DNA of 64,000 nt. It comes from Microbacterium sp. H83. GTDB lineage: Bacteria > Actinomycetota > Actinomycetes > Actinomycetales > Microbacteriaceae. Under the pieces are notes generated by a model. The model saw only the letters and a program-made list of their open reading frames with translations. It made no database searches and was not told the origin of the DNA. A program made the translations under genes and the position numbers. Positions 1-11,028 of the stretch are shown piece by piece (the stretch's first letter is position 1; each line of letters begins with the position of its first letter). The stretch is from positions 24,627-88,626 of the forward strand of contig NZ_LWCU01000009.1 of NCBI RefSeq assembly GCF_001650405.1. The letters are read 5' to 3'.

Positions 1-2320
<2,320 letters not shown>

Positions 2321-2326
2321 CCCCAT

Positions 2327-2332
2327 ATCGTG
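2327..2332 (-). promoter_or_regulatory. -10 box of a leaderless rmlA promoter
   Basis: CACGAT on the minus strand, then a 6-nt spacer (ATGGGG), then the rmlA GTG. A weak -35 (TTCGGG) lies 18 nt upstream. Placed by the TANNNT/CANNNT-N6-RTG leaderless rule; no experimental data. Confidence 0.5.
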
Positions 2333-2412
2333 CCACAACCCGGCCGGGACCCCGAAAGCCCGGGTGGACTTGCGTCACATTCATCACACTGGCATCATCA
2401 GTTGATTTCCGT

Positions 2413-2418
2413 CACAAT
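2413..2418 (+). promoter_or_regulatory. -10 box of leaderless secreted-protein gene
   Basis: CACAAT, 6-nt spacer GAGCAG, then the GTG at 2425. CTGGCA lies 18 nt upstream as a possible -35. The nearby ATG at 2417 cannot be the start because it runs into a stop after three codons. Confidence 0.5.
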
Positions 2419-2424
2419 GAGCAG

Positions 2425-4698
2425 GTGACCGGCTCAAAATCCCCACGTGTGCGCGGCCTCATCGCCAGCGCAGCGGCCATCGTCCTCTCCGCATCCCTCC
2501 TCGTCGCCGTCCCCAGCACGGCGATCGCTGCACCCGTGCCGGCATCCGGCACCGTGTCGGCGTCCACGTCGGATGCGGTGAGCGCGGCCACTCAGGGGCC
2601 GGCTTCCGCAGGCATCGCGAAGACGGCGAACCTCGCACTGTTCCGCCCGGGCAACATCATCTCGGACGCGGTGTTCTTCGACTCCTCGACGCTGAATGCC
2701 GCGCAGATCGACAGCTTCCTGCGAAGCAAGGTGCCCGCATGCCAGTCCGGGAACATCTGCCTCAAGGACTGGCGCCAGAACACACCCACCCGACCGGCGG
2801 ACAACTACTGCCGCGGGTACGCCGGGGCCGGCAACGAGTCCGCGGCGACGATCATCGCCAAGGTGGCTCAGTCGTGCGGGATCAACCCGCAGGTGCTCGT
2901 CGTCATGCTCGAGAAGGAGCAGAGCCTCGTTACTCACACCTACCCCAGCATCGGACGGTACAACGCCGCCATGGGGCAGGGATGCCCGGACACCGCCGGT
3001 TGCGACCCCAACTACGCCGGATTCTTCTACCAGGTGTACGGCGCAGCCCGTCAGATGAAGATCTATGCCGAGGGGCGCTACTTCACCTACTACGCCCCGG
3101 GCAAGACCTGGAACATCCTCTACAACCCGGAGCGGGCATGCGGCTCGTCGCCCGTCTACGTCGAGAACATCGCGACCTCGGCGCTCTACTACTACACGCC
3201 GTACCAGCCCAACCGTGCAGCGCTCAATGCGGGCTACGGCAAGGGCGACGGCTGCTCGGCCTACGGCAACCGGAACTTCTATCAGTTCTTCACCGACTGG
3301 TTCGGCAGCACGCAGAGCCGCTACTCCTCGCTCGTGCAGGGCGTGGGACAGGTGAACGTGTACCTGGTCTCGGGCGGCCTCAAGTGGCGCGTCTCCAACC
3401 TGGAGGACCTCGCCGCCTTCCAGTCCCGCCTCGGAGGCGTCACCGCGGTCCCCGCCTCGTACGTCGACTCCCTCCCCACCGGCTCCGACGTCACCCGCTA
3501 CGTGCACGACGCACGCACCGGGACGCTCTACATCATCGATCCGGACGGCACCAAGCACCGGTTCGTGAACGCCGATCAGGTCGCGAGGTTCGGATACTCG
3601 TTCCCGTCGTACGTGAACGTCGATCCGACGATCCTCGACCGGTTCACCACGGGCGCCGACGTCGCCGACTTCTTCCGCATCTGGGACGGTCCCGACCTGT
3701 ACCTCTTCGACAAGGGCACGAAGCGCCACATCGCCACCTACGCTACCTGGCAGTCGGTGTCCAAGGGAACGCCCGGATACGTCGCCTACATGCCGTCGAC
3801 CCCGGCCAAGGCGCTCCCGAACGGGCCGGCGATCATCGCGGCGAACACGCTGGTGCGCGCCGCGTCGTCGGGCGACGTGCAACTGGCGCTCCCGAGCGGC
3901 AGCCTCCTGCGCATCCCGAGCTTCGCGCTCGCCGCCGAGTTCGGGGCCACGACCTACGCGATCCTCCCCGACGCCTCCCTGGCCGCCAACCCGCGTCTCA
4001 GCGGCAGCCTCTCCCCGATGGTCCAGTGCGGCACCACGACCTACATCGCCGCCGCCGGCCGGCTGACCGCGGTGACGGGCACCGCCCTCGGCGGAGTCAC
4101 CCCCGTCAAGCTCTCGGCCGAGGAGTGCGGTGGGTTCACCGTCTCCTCTTCGACCCTGGCCTCACCGCTGTTCTTCCAGGTCGCCGGCTCGCCCGAGGTG
4201 TACACGCTCGACGGCGGCAAGCTGCGCCACGTCCGCAGCTATGCGCTTCTGCAGGAGCTCAACGGGTCCCGTCCGCTCTCGCTCGTCGCGTGGTCGCGCG
4301 CCACGGTGAACGACCTCCTCACGGGCCCGTACCTCGAGGACGGCGTCTTCGTGTCCTTCACGGGGCAGTCCGAGGTCTACCAGCACACGGCCGGCCAGCT
4401 CCGTCACGTCCCGGACTACGCGACGCTCCTCACCCTCAACGGGGGACGCGTGCCGTCGATCCTGTCGCTGAAGGCCGACTGGAAGGCGATGTACAAGGTC
4501 GGCTCGCCCGTTCTCGCGAACGGCACCTTCGTGCAGTTCGCCGGACAGGGCGAGGTCTACCGGTACAACGAGGGCCAGCTGCAGCACGTGCAGTCGTACG
4601 CGTCACTCGTGCGTCTGGGGTCGGGTCGCGTGCCGACCATCGTCACGCTCGCCGCAGACCTCAAGGCCGCGTATTCGATGGGCACCCCGATTCCGTGA
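2425..4698 (+). CDS. secreted lysozyme-like protein with eight C-terminal propeller-like repeats
   Basis: Exported 757-aa protein. Residues 1-36 form a signal peptide (basic start, hydrophobic core, AIAAP cleavage region). Residues about 90-300 match a domain common in actinobacterial secreted proteins, often labelled 'hemagglutinin'. It contains INPQVLVVMLEKEQSL with acidic residues near 163-165, conserved Cys pairs, and the YYYTPYQPN and NRNFYQFFTDWFGST blocks. The arrangement is reminiscent of lysozyme/glucosaminidase folds, so a cell-wall hydrolase role is possible but unproven. From residue about 312 to the end there are eight units of 55-60 aa built on 'vY...G.lrHV.sYA.l', which may form a beta-propeller or wall-binding module. 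It is divergent from the rml operon. No sortase motif is seen. Confidence 0.75.
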   Translation: MTGSKSPRVRGLIASAAAIVLSASLLVAVPSTAIAAPVPASGTVSASTSDAVSAATQGPASAGIAKTANLALFRPGNIISDAVFFDSSTLNAAQIDSFLRSKVPACQSGNICLKDWRQNTPTRPADNYCRGYAGAGNESAATIIAKVAQSCGINPQVLVVMLEKEQSLVTHTYPSIGRYNAAMGQGCPDTAGCDPNYAGFFYQVYGAARQMKIYAEGRYFTYYAPGKTWNILYNPERACGSSPVYVENIATSALYYYTPYQPNRAALNAGYGKGDGCSAYGNRNFYQFFTDWFGSTQSRYSSLVQGVGQVNVYLVSGGLKWRVSNLEDLAAFQSRLGGVTAVPASYVDSLPTGSDVTRYVHDARTGTLYIIDPDGTKHRFVNADQVARFGYSFPSYVNVDPTILDRFTTGADVADFFRIWDGPDLYLFDKGTKRHIATYATWQSVSKGTPGYVAYMPSTPAKALPNGPAIIAANTLVRAASSGDVQLALPSGSLLRIPSFALAAEFGATTYAILPDASLAANPRLSGSLSPMVQCGTTTYIAAAGRLTAVTGTALGGVTPVKLSAEECGGFTVSSSTLASPLFFQVAGSPEVYTLDGGKLRHVRSYALLQELNGSRPLSLVAWSRATVNDLLTGPYLEDGVFVSFTGQSEVYQHTAGQLRHVPDYATLLTLNGGRVPSILSLKADWKAMYKVGSPVLANGTFVQFAGQGEVYRYNEGQLQHVQSYASLVRLGSGRVPTIVTLAADLKAAYSMGTPIP
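3352..4690 (+). repeat. eight degenerate ~170-bp protein-coding repeats
   Basis: Repeat cores begin near residues 312, 369, 425, 485, 540, 592, 651 and 711 of the secreted protein. The last three are most alike (VYTLDGGKLRHV, VYQHTAGQLRHV, VYRYNEGQLQHV) and the middle ones are diverged. The steady spacing of 52-60 residues suggests repeated beta-sheet blades. Confidence 0.6.
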
Positions 4699-4734
4699 GC
4701 CGGAGAACCCCCGCGACTGTGGGATCGTAGAAGC

Positions 4735-5481
4735 ATGAACTCTGCGAAGGATCAGACGCTGGTCATCGTGCCCGCCTGGAACGAGGCGAGGAACGTCGGA
4801 GCGACCGTCACGGAGATCCTCGCGGCGAGCAGCTCCTACGACGTGCTCGTGATCGACGACGGCTCCACCGACAGCACGGCGGAGGTGGCCAGGGCGGCCG
4901 GCGCACGGGTCATGACGCTTCCGTTCAATCTCGGCGTGGGCGGAGCGATGCGCACGGGGTTCACCTACGCGCAGCGCATGGGGTACTCCCGAGCCATCCA
5001 GGTCGACGCGGACGGCCAGCACAACCCCGCCGACATCGACCGGGTCCTCAGCGGGCTCGAGCAGGCCGACATCTCGATCGGGGCGCGTTTCGCCGACGTG
5101 GGCGACTACTCGGTGAAGGGGCCTCGCCGCTGGGCGATGATCTTCCTCGCGAGGACCGTCTCCCGGGTGGCGAAGACGCGGCTGACGGACGTCACGAGCG
5201 GTTTCCGCGCAGCGAACCGCCGCGCCATCGCACAGTACGTCGACTACTACCCTGCGGAGTATCTGGGCGACACGATCGACTCCCTGGTCGCCGCGTGCCA
5301 CGCCGGTCTCACCGCGACGCAGATCCCGGTGGCGATGCGACCGCGCACGCACGGCACGCCGAGCCAGGGTCCCATCGGCGCATCGATCTATCTGCTGAGG
5401 TCGGTGTTCGCGCTCGGCCTCGCACTCGTCCGCGGCACGATCTCTCGGCCGCGCAGCATCTCGGGAGAGACCCCCGCATGA
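4735..5481 (+). CDS. family 2 glycosyltransferase (DPM1/polyprenyl-phosphate type)
   Basis: A 248-aa GT-A glycosyltransferase. It has the N-terminal VPAWNEARNVGATV segment, LVIDDGSTDST for nucleotide-sugar binding and a VDADGQHNP metal-binding motif. This layout is typical of polyprenyl-phosphate hexose transferases such as DPM1. No membrane anchor is seen. The stop overlaps the start of a DUF2304 gene (ATGA), and that pairing recurs in bacterial polysaccharide loci, where DUF2304 probably supplies the membrane part. The likely role is making a lipid-linked sugar donor or adding a sugar to a lipid-linked glycan. A GATCGT box 6 nt before the ATG could give it its own leaderless start. Confidence 0.88.
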   Translation: MNSAKDQTLVIVPAWNEARNVGATVTEILAASSSYDVLVIDDGSTDSTAEVARAAGARVMTLPFNLGVGGAMRTGFTYAQRMGYSRAIQVDADGQHNPADIDRVLSGLEQADISIGARFADVGDYSVKGPRRWAMIFLARTVSRVAKTRLTDVTSGFRAANRRAIAQYVDYYPAEYLGDTIDSLVAACHAGLTATQIPVAMRPRTHGTPSQGPIGASIYLLRSVFALGLALVRGTISRPRSISGETPA

Positions 5482-5882
5482 TCATCTTCGTCGGAATCGC
5501 CCTCTCGCTCGCGATCCTCGTGCTCGTCCTCTGGATGCTCATCGCGCGACGGATCCGCGAGAAGTATGCGGTGATGTGGATCGTCATCGCGCTGTGCGTG
5601 CTCATCCTCGGGCTCTTCCCCCAGCTTCTGCTCTGGGCGACGTCGACGCTCGGCGTCCAGATCCCTGCGAACCTCCTCTTCTCGCTCGCCATCGTGCTTC
5701 TGCTGGGCGTCTCCCTGCATCTGTCCTGGGAGATCTCGCAGGCCGAGGATGAGATCCGGCGGGTCGCCGAAGAGGCAGCGCTGTCGCGGACGCAGGTCGA
5801 GGTGCTGAGCGAACGGATCGAGGCTCTCGAGTCGCGCCTCCAGGCGGGGCACGAGGGTCCGACGCCTCCCCCGGTCCCGTGA
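5478..5882 (+). CDS. DUF2304 small membrane protein
   Basis: A 134-aa protein with three predicted membrane helices (residues about 2-22, 34-55 and 66-86), then a charged, coiled-coil-like tail (EISQAEDEIRRVAEEAALSRTQVEVLSERIEALESR, split here by description only) and a proline-rich end. This matches DUF2304, a family found beside DPM1-like glycosyltransferases. Start chosen at 5478, where ATG overlaps the stop of the upstream glycosyltransferase; the longer frame upstream is inside that gene. It probably partners the preceding enzyme at the membrane. Exact function is unknown. Confidence 0.85.
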   Translation: MIIFVGIALSLAILVLVLWMLIARRIREKYAVMWIVIALCVLILGLFPQLLLWATSTLGVQIPANLLFSLAIVLLLGVSLHLSWEISQAEDEIRRVAEEAALSRTQVEVLSERIEALESRLQAGHEGPTPPPVP

Positions 5883-6820
5883 TGGCGGTCGCGCCCGCGC
5901 CGCGACCGGCCATCTGGGCCGTGATCACGGTCTTCCACCCCGACGGCGTTCCCCCGCTTCTCGCTCGCCTCGCCCCGCAGGTCGACCGCATCGTAGTGGT
6001 CGACGACGGCAGCGGTCCCGCTTCCGCGGACGTCCTCGACCGCATCCGCACCCTCGAACACGAGGTGATCGCTCTGCCGGAGAACTCCGGCATCGGCACG
6101 GCGCTGAACGTGGGGATGCGTCACGCGCGGGCCTCCGGCGCCGAGATGATCCTCACGTTCGATCAGGATTCCGAGGTCTCCTCGACCTACGTCGCCGAGC
6201 TGGTCAGCGCCCACCGCGCGGCGGCGGCCGAAGGCTTCCCCGCCGGGCCCGTCGTGCCCGAGTACTTCGCCGACGTCGCCCAGGCGAGCGCGTCGGGAGG
6301 CTCGTCGACGCTGCTGGCGTCGCATGCGATCCAGTCGGGGATGCTGATCCCGGTGCACGTCCTCGATGTCGTCGGCGACATGGACGAGGATCTGTTCATC
6401 GATCTCGTCGACACCGACTTCGAGCTGCGCTGCCGAGAGGCCGGCGTGCCGTGCATCGTGTCGCGCGGGTCGCGGCTCGAGCACAGTCTGGGAGCTCGCT
6501 ACCGCGTGCGCGGCCCGCTCGGCGCGGTCCTTCCCGCGCTGACCCTCAGCACCCCGTTCCGCTACTACTACAGGGCGCGCAACAGGGTCATCGTGAACCG
6601 GCGCCACCGTCACGCCCGCGCGCGGCTCATCCGGGAAGGAGTCGCGGATCGCGTCTACTTCCTCATCGCCCTCGCGCTGGCCGAGCCGCGCCGGACGATG
6701 TGGGCCATCCTGCGTCGGGGTGCGCAGGACGGGCGCGCGGGCCGGGACGGCAGGATGCCCGCAGACCTCGCCGCCCGGGCCGCCGCCGTCACATGGCGGG
6801 CGGAGCGGCAGCCGGAGTGA
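5879..6820 (+). CDS. family 2 glycosyltransferase, rhamnosyltransferase-like
   Basis: A 313-aa GT2 enzyme. It opens with WAVITVFHPDG and IVVVDDGSG, then LPENSGIGTALNVGMRHA, and the metal-binding FDQDSEV. This set is typical of the RfbF/WbbL-type rhamnosyltransferases that use dTDP-L-rhamnose, made by the nearby rml operon. Start is GTG 5879 overlapping the DUF2304 stop, or the adjacent ATG at 5882. It is the last gene of a three-gene operon (4735-6820). Its last 32 bases overlap the 3' end of the convergent flippase gene. Confidence 0.85.
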   Translation: MMAVAPAPRPAIWAVITVFHPDGVPPLLARLAPQVDRIVVVDDGSGPASADVLDRIRTLEHEVIALPENSGIGTALNVGMRHARASGAEMILTFDQDSEVSSTYVAELVSAHRAAAAEGFPAGPVVPEYFADVAQASASGGSSTLLASHAIQSGMLIPVHVLDVVGDMDEDLFIDLVDTDFELRCREAGVPCIVSRGSRLEHSLGARYRVRGPLGAVLPALTLSTPFRYYYRARNRVIVNRRHRHARARLIREGVADRVYFLIALALAEPRRTMWAILRRGAQDGRAGRDGRMPADLAARAAAVTWRAERQPE

Positions 6821-8048
6821 TCTCGTCGGCGCGAGGCGTACCGCGCCGATAGGTCGCGAACGCGGGCCACGCGAGCACGGCCAGCGCGGCGAACTCCGAG
6901 GCTGCCACACCCATGGCGATGACCGCCGCTGCGCCGAGGAACGAGCCGACGAGCATGATCGTCAGACCGACGACCGCCGCGGTGATGGTCGCCACGAAGA
7001 CCACGCGCGCGCGGTCGGCGGGGATCAGCAGGTTCCTGATGAGCGGCGTCGCCATCGAGATGCAGAAGAAGGCGATGCCGAAGAAGACGCAGGGCACGGG
7101 ATCGGCCGCGACCTTGGGACCGAACACGAGGGCCGTCGCCCACGGACCGAGAAGCGCGATCGCGATCCCCCCGAGCGCCCCCAGCGCACCGTGGGCGATC
7201 AGGGCGAACCTCTGCCGCGCCCGGGAGTCGGCGGCAGAGCGGTCCAGCACCCACGCCTGGAGCGCGTTGCCGACCGCGACCACGAGGAGGGTGCCGATAC
7301 GGTAGGCACGGTCCGCCGATGCGAAGGCGCTCGCGTCGCCCGCACTGAGTCCCGCGGTCGCGATGGGGATCGAGGTCGAGCCGTACGCGTTCCCCGTCGC
7401 ATCGATCGCGGCAGTCGGTGCGAGCATCCGGATGATGCGCCGGAACGCCGGCGTCTGCCTCTCCTCGCGCAGGCGGGAATGGGCGTTCAGCCACGCATGG
7501 ATCGCATAGGCCGGCAGACACAAGGCCAGCAGGAGCGCGGGGTAGGCGAGGATCGCCCCCCAGAAGGCGATGAGCGGAAGAGCGATGAGGGACGCGGCGA
7601 GCTTCGGCAGCGCATCGAAGATCATCAGGCCGCGCGCATCCCCCTGACCGATGCAGAACCATGCCGGCGTGAGGCCCGACGCCGTCATGGCGACGGCGAC
7701 CGCGATCGACTCGACCCGGTATGCCGGGCCGGATACCGCGGCGGCCACGATCCCGGCGAGGGGGATGACGACGGCGGCGAGGATCAGACGCGAGCGGAGA
7801 CTCTCATGCAGGATGACGGCCCGTTCGGATGCGGACTCGCTGCGGGCGACGCGGACGGGGCCCAGGATCCCCCAGCCGAAGAGCACGCCGACCATGCCGA
7901 GGATGCCGATCGACTGACCGGCCGAGAAGTTCGCCCAGCCCTGGTCGCCCACGATGCGGGAGATCACCGGAAGTATGATGAATGGTGCGAGCGCCGACAG
8001 GATCGGAGCGCCCGTGAAGCCCACGAGCCTGAGCATGAGTGACCGCAT
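6789..8048 (-). CDS. oligosaccharide flippase family membrane protein (Wzx-like)
   Basis: A 419-aa integral membrane protein with about 12 hydrophobic helices across its length. The order and the N-terminal block (SALAPFIILPVISRIVGDQGWANFSAGQSIG) fit the MATE/MOP-superfamily polysaccharide flippases that move undecaprenyl-linked repeat units across the membrane. Start at ATG 8048, which is 7 nt after a TACACT box; ATG 8036 is an alternative. The long upstream extension of the frame is antisense to a glycosyltransferase and is not coding. It sits among glycosyltransferases, so a role in translocating a lipid-linked oligosaccharide is likely. Confidence 0.85.
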   Translation of the reverse strand: MRSLMLRLVGFTGAPILSALAPFIILPVISRIVGDQGWANFSAGQSIGILGMVGVLFGWGILGPVRVARSESASERAVILHESLRSRLILAAVVIPLAGIVAAAVSGPAYRVESIAVAVAMTASGLTPAWFCIGQGDARGLMIFDALPKLAASLIALPLIAFWGAILAYPALLLALCLPAYAIHAWLNAHSRLREERQTPAFRRIIRMLAPTAAIDATGNAYGSTSIPIATAGLSAGDASAFASADRAYRIGTLLVVAVGNALQAWVLDRSAADSRARQRFALIAHGALGALGGIAIALLGPWATALVFGPKVAADPVPCVFFGIAFFCISMATPLIRNLLIPADRARVVFVATITAAVVGLTIMLVGSFLGAAAVIAMGVAASEFAALAVLAWPAFATYRRGTPRADEITPAAAPPAM

Positions 8049-8055
8049 CCATCCC

Positions 8056-8061
8056 AGTGTA
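8056..8061 (-). promoter_or_regulatory. -10 box of leaderless flippase gene
   Basis: TACACT on the minus strand, 7-nt spacer GGGATGG, then ATG at 8048. It supports 8048 over 8036 as the start. Confidence 0.5.
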
Positions 8062-8093
8062 TGCGCCCGTGTCCGGGGAGAGAGACCAGAGCT

Positions 8094-8858
8094 TTGACAG
8101 ACCGACCGAGCGTCAGCGTGTGCATGGCCACCTACAACGGCGCACGCTACCTCCGCGAGCAGATCGACTCGATCCTCGTGCAGCTGCAGCCCGGCGACGA
8201 GCTCGTGATCGTCGACGACGCGAGCTCCGACGACTCCGTCGCCATCGCCGAGTCGATGGAGAGCCCCCTCGTCGCCGTCCACCGCAACGCGCGGAACAGG
8301 GGCTACGTCCGGTCCTTCGAGCGCGCTCTCGGGCTCGCGCGCGGCGACGTCCTGCTGCTCGCCGACCAGGACGACATCTGGACGGAGGGTCGCGTCGACG
8401 CTCTCGTCGGCGCCACGCGATCCGGGGCGGTCGCGGCCTCCAATCTCGTGCTCCTCGATTCCGGCATGCCCCTGCGGTCGCCGATCACCGGCCGGCCCTG
8501 GCTACTGCGGTCGAGTGATGACGGACGCGTGATCCGAAACGAGCTGCGCATCCTCGCCGGAGATGCTCCGTACTTCGGCTGCGCGATGGCCGTACGGCGG
8601 GATGGACTCGACATCGTCCTCCCCTTCCCCGATTTCCTCGACGAATCGCACGACCTGTGGATCGCGTCGTCGGCCAACGTCGCCGGCGAGCTCGTCCACG
8701 TCGAGATGCCCACGGTCATGCGGCGGGTGCACCAGGACAATGCGTCGTCGTCTCGGCCGCGAGGCGTCGTCGAGGCTCTCCGCTCCCGTCTCCTGCTGAT
8801 CAGGCTGTGGCGCGAGGCTCTCCGCCGGCGATCGGCACGGAGCGGCTCCCGTTCCTGA
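8094..8858 (+). CDS. family 2 glycosyltransferase
   Basis: About 254 aa. The N-terminal VSVCMATYNGARYLREQIDSIL, IVDDASSDDS and ADQDDIW motifs identify a GT-A family 2 glycosyltransferase of the kind found in O-antigen and capsule loci. The C-terminus is rich in Arg. I prefer the TTG at 8094 because homologous GT2 proteins begin just before this block and GGGGAGAGAG lies upstream. An in-frame ATG at 8061 would begin only 12 nt from the divergent flippase start and adds a sequence without homology. The sugar donor is not predictable. Confidence 0.82.
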   Translation: MTDRPSVSVCMATYNGARYLREQIDSILVQLQPGDELVIVDDASSDDSVAIAESMESPLVAVHRNARNRGYVRSFERALGLARGDVLLLADQDDIWTEGRVDALVGATRSGAVAASNLVLLDSGMPLRSPITGRPWLLRSSDDGRVIRNELRILAGDAPYFGCAMAVRRDGLDIVLPFPDFLDESHDLWIASSANVAGELVHVEMPTVMRRVHQDNASSSRPRGVVEALRSRLLLIRLWREALRRRSARSGSRS

Positions 8859-8866
8859 GACGGATC

Positions 8867-11028
8867 TCAGCCGCGCACTGCGGCGACGACGAGAGGCGTC
8901 AGCTCGCGCTGGAACCATCCGGAGAGCGAGAGCGCGTACGACCCGCTGAGGTGGTTCTCGTCGCTGAAGGCGATCAGACCGCCGACGACGGCATGGCACG
9001 TGCCCTCGGGACACACGACCGAGCGGAGATCGAGCAGCGGGATGCCCTGGCTGGCCGCCGTGTCCTCGACCCAGGTGTCCGTGCGCGCATCGGTCCAGGA
9101 GCACGCGTCTGTCACCTCGCCGGCCGCGAGCACGCAGGCGGGGCCGGTGATGAGGTCGCCGTTGCGCACGTCGCGGCCGTCCACGTTGGGCGTGTCGGTG
9201 ACGACGACGACCGACTTCCCCGCGGCGCGGAGCTGCTCGAACGCGGCGGCGGCGTTCTCCGTCCATTGCCCGCTGTCGCCGCGGGTGCTGACGATGACGA
9301 CCTGGAGGTCGGGGTCGGCGATGGCGGCCTGAAGGGTCTCGGCTCCCCACTCGGCACAGCGCGCGGAGTTCTCGTCGTCGGCATCGGAGGCGACGCGGAA
9401 CGGGTTGCACGCCTGTCGCGTCTCGACGCGCAGGTCCCAGCCGTTCTCCTCCGCGACCCTCTGCACGGGCGACACGATGTGATCCGCGTGGGAGTCGCCG
9501 ATGAGGAGCACGTTCGCGGAGGCTTCGGCGGCGGTGGCGAAGGCGCACGATCTCTCAACCCAGCTGCCGACCGTCTCGCTGGAGCACGCGTCCGCGGCGG
9601 GCTCCGCGTCGAACCATGCCCACGGCCCGTCGCCCTGGGCGAAGGTCGGGTCGACGTCCTCGGTGTACGCGAAGGCATCGTCGCATCCGTTGTAGACGGC
9701 CTGTGCGCCGACGCACTGATCAGGCCCGGTGCCGATACCCTCCAGCTGCTCCTGCAGGGTGTCCTGCCGTTCGTCGATGGCGGCCTGCTGGCCGTACGCC
9801 GCAGGCACAGTCGCCCCCACGATGAGCACGATGCTCGCGACCATCGCCGCGAACGTGACGCCGCGGCGACGGAAGGCGCCCTTCGGCCGCCGGAACGGAC
9901 GCTCGACGTAGCGCTCGGTGAGCAGGGCCAGGACGCCTGTCGCCAGAAGGATGAGCGGGATCCTCACCCACGACGGCCAATCGCCGAGGGTGGCGGCGAC
10001 CACCACGATCAGCGGCCAGTGCCAGAGGTAGATCGAGTACGAGAGGTCGCCCACCCATTGCACGGGGCGACATGGCTGAGGCGCTGCGGAGACACCGGCG
10101 AGTCGCTGTCACCCAGCAGGATGAGCAGCGCCGTGGCGCCGACCGGGATCAGCGCGATCGATCCGGGGAAGGCGGTTCCGGCTCCGAAGAGGAACGCGGA
10201 CGCCACGATGGCCGCGAGCGCGACCCATGACACCGCAGCGTGAACGATCCCTCCGAGGCGGAGGGTCGGCACCAGCGCCACGAGGCCGCCGAGGGCGAAC
10301 TCCCACGCCCGCGTGGTCGTGATGAAGTACGCGGACGGCTGCGACCGGGCGGTCTCGACGATCGAGAACACCAGCGAGGCCACGAAGACCAGGAGCAGGG
10401 CGGCGAGGACGGCACGGCGCGTCGTGCCGCCGTGCGAGGTGCGACCTGCGATCTCGCCTCGCGGCGGCCTTCCGCGGAAGGCGAGGAAGACGGCGACGAC
10501 CAGCAGCAGCGGCCAGACCAGGTAGAACTGCTCCTCGACCGACAGCGACCAGTAGTGCTGCACCAGGGATTCCGGGTTGCTCGCGTTGAGGTAGTCCACC
10601 GCACTGGCCGCGAGATTCCAGTTGAGCACGTATCCCGAGGCGACAGCGATCTCGAAGAAGTTCTGCACCCGGGTGATCCCGGGCATGACCGTGAAGGTCA
10701 GCACCGCGCACACGGCCAGCACGAGGAGCGAGGCAGGGAGCAGACGACGCACGCGCCGCGCCCAGAACTCGGTGACGCGCACGGTGCCGGTCGCCTCGAG
10801 CTCCCGCAGCAGGTGTGCGGTGATGAGGAATCCGCTGATGACGAAGAAGACGTCGACGCCCACATATCCGCCCGGGAGCAGAGCGGGCAGCAGGTGGAAC
10901 ACGACGACGAGCGTGACCGCCAGCGCACGAAGACCCTGGATGTCGCGGCGTTTGCCGCCGGCACCGGTCTTCTGCGCCACGCTCGCGGGTCGGGAGCCGC
11001 CCTGCCGCGAGAGCGTCTCCGTGCTCAC
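8867..11028 (-). pseudogene. acyltransferase-3 / SGNH O-acetylase, split by one frameshift
   Basis: Two frames together make one OafA/OatA-type protein of about 720 aa. The first (GTG 11028 to 10009) carries RDIQGLRALAVTLVVVFHL, GGYVGVDVFFVISGFLIT and about nine helices. The second (8867 to about 10063) continues VQWVGDLSYSIYLWHWPL, the last helices and an extracellular SGNH esterase domain (LLIGDSHADHI; DENHLSG near the end). One extra base in the GGGG run at 10064-10067 joins them exactly as ...LSHVAP-VQWVGDL. Such proteins O-acetylate cell-surface sugars. The gene start overlaps the stop of the upstream epimerase (GTGA). The shift may be a true mutation, phase variation or a sequencing error; all catalytic motifs are otherwise intact. 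Confidence 0.85.
10064..10067 (-). other. probable frameshift site (short homopolymer)
   Basis: Four G on the plus strand (CCCC in the coding sense). Five would restore a single open frame through the acyltransferase gene. Confidence 0.75.
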
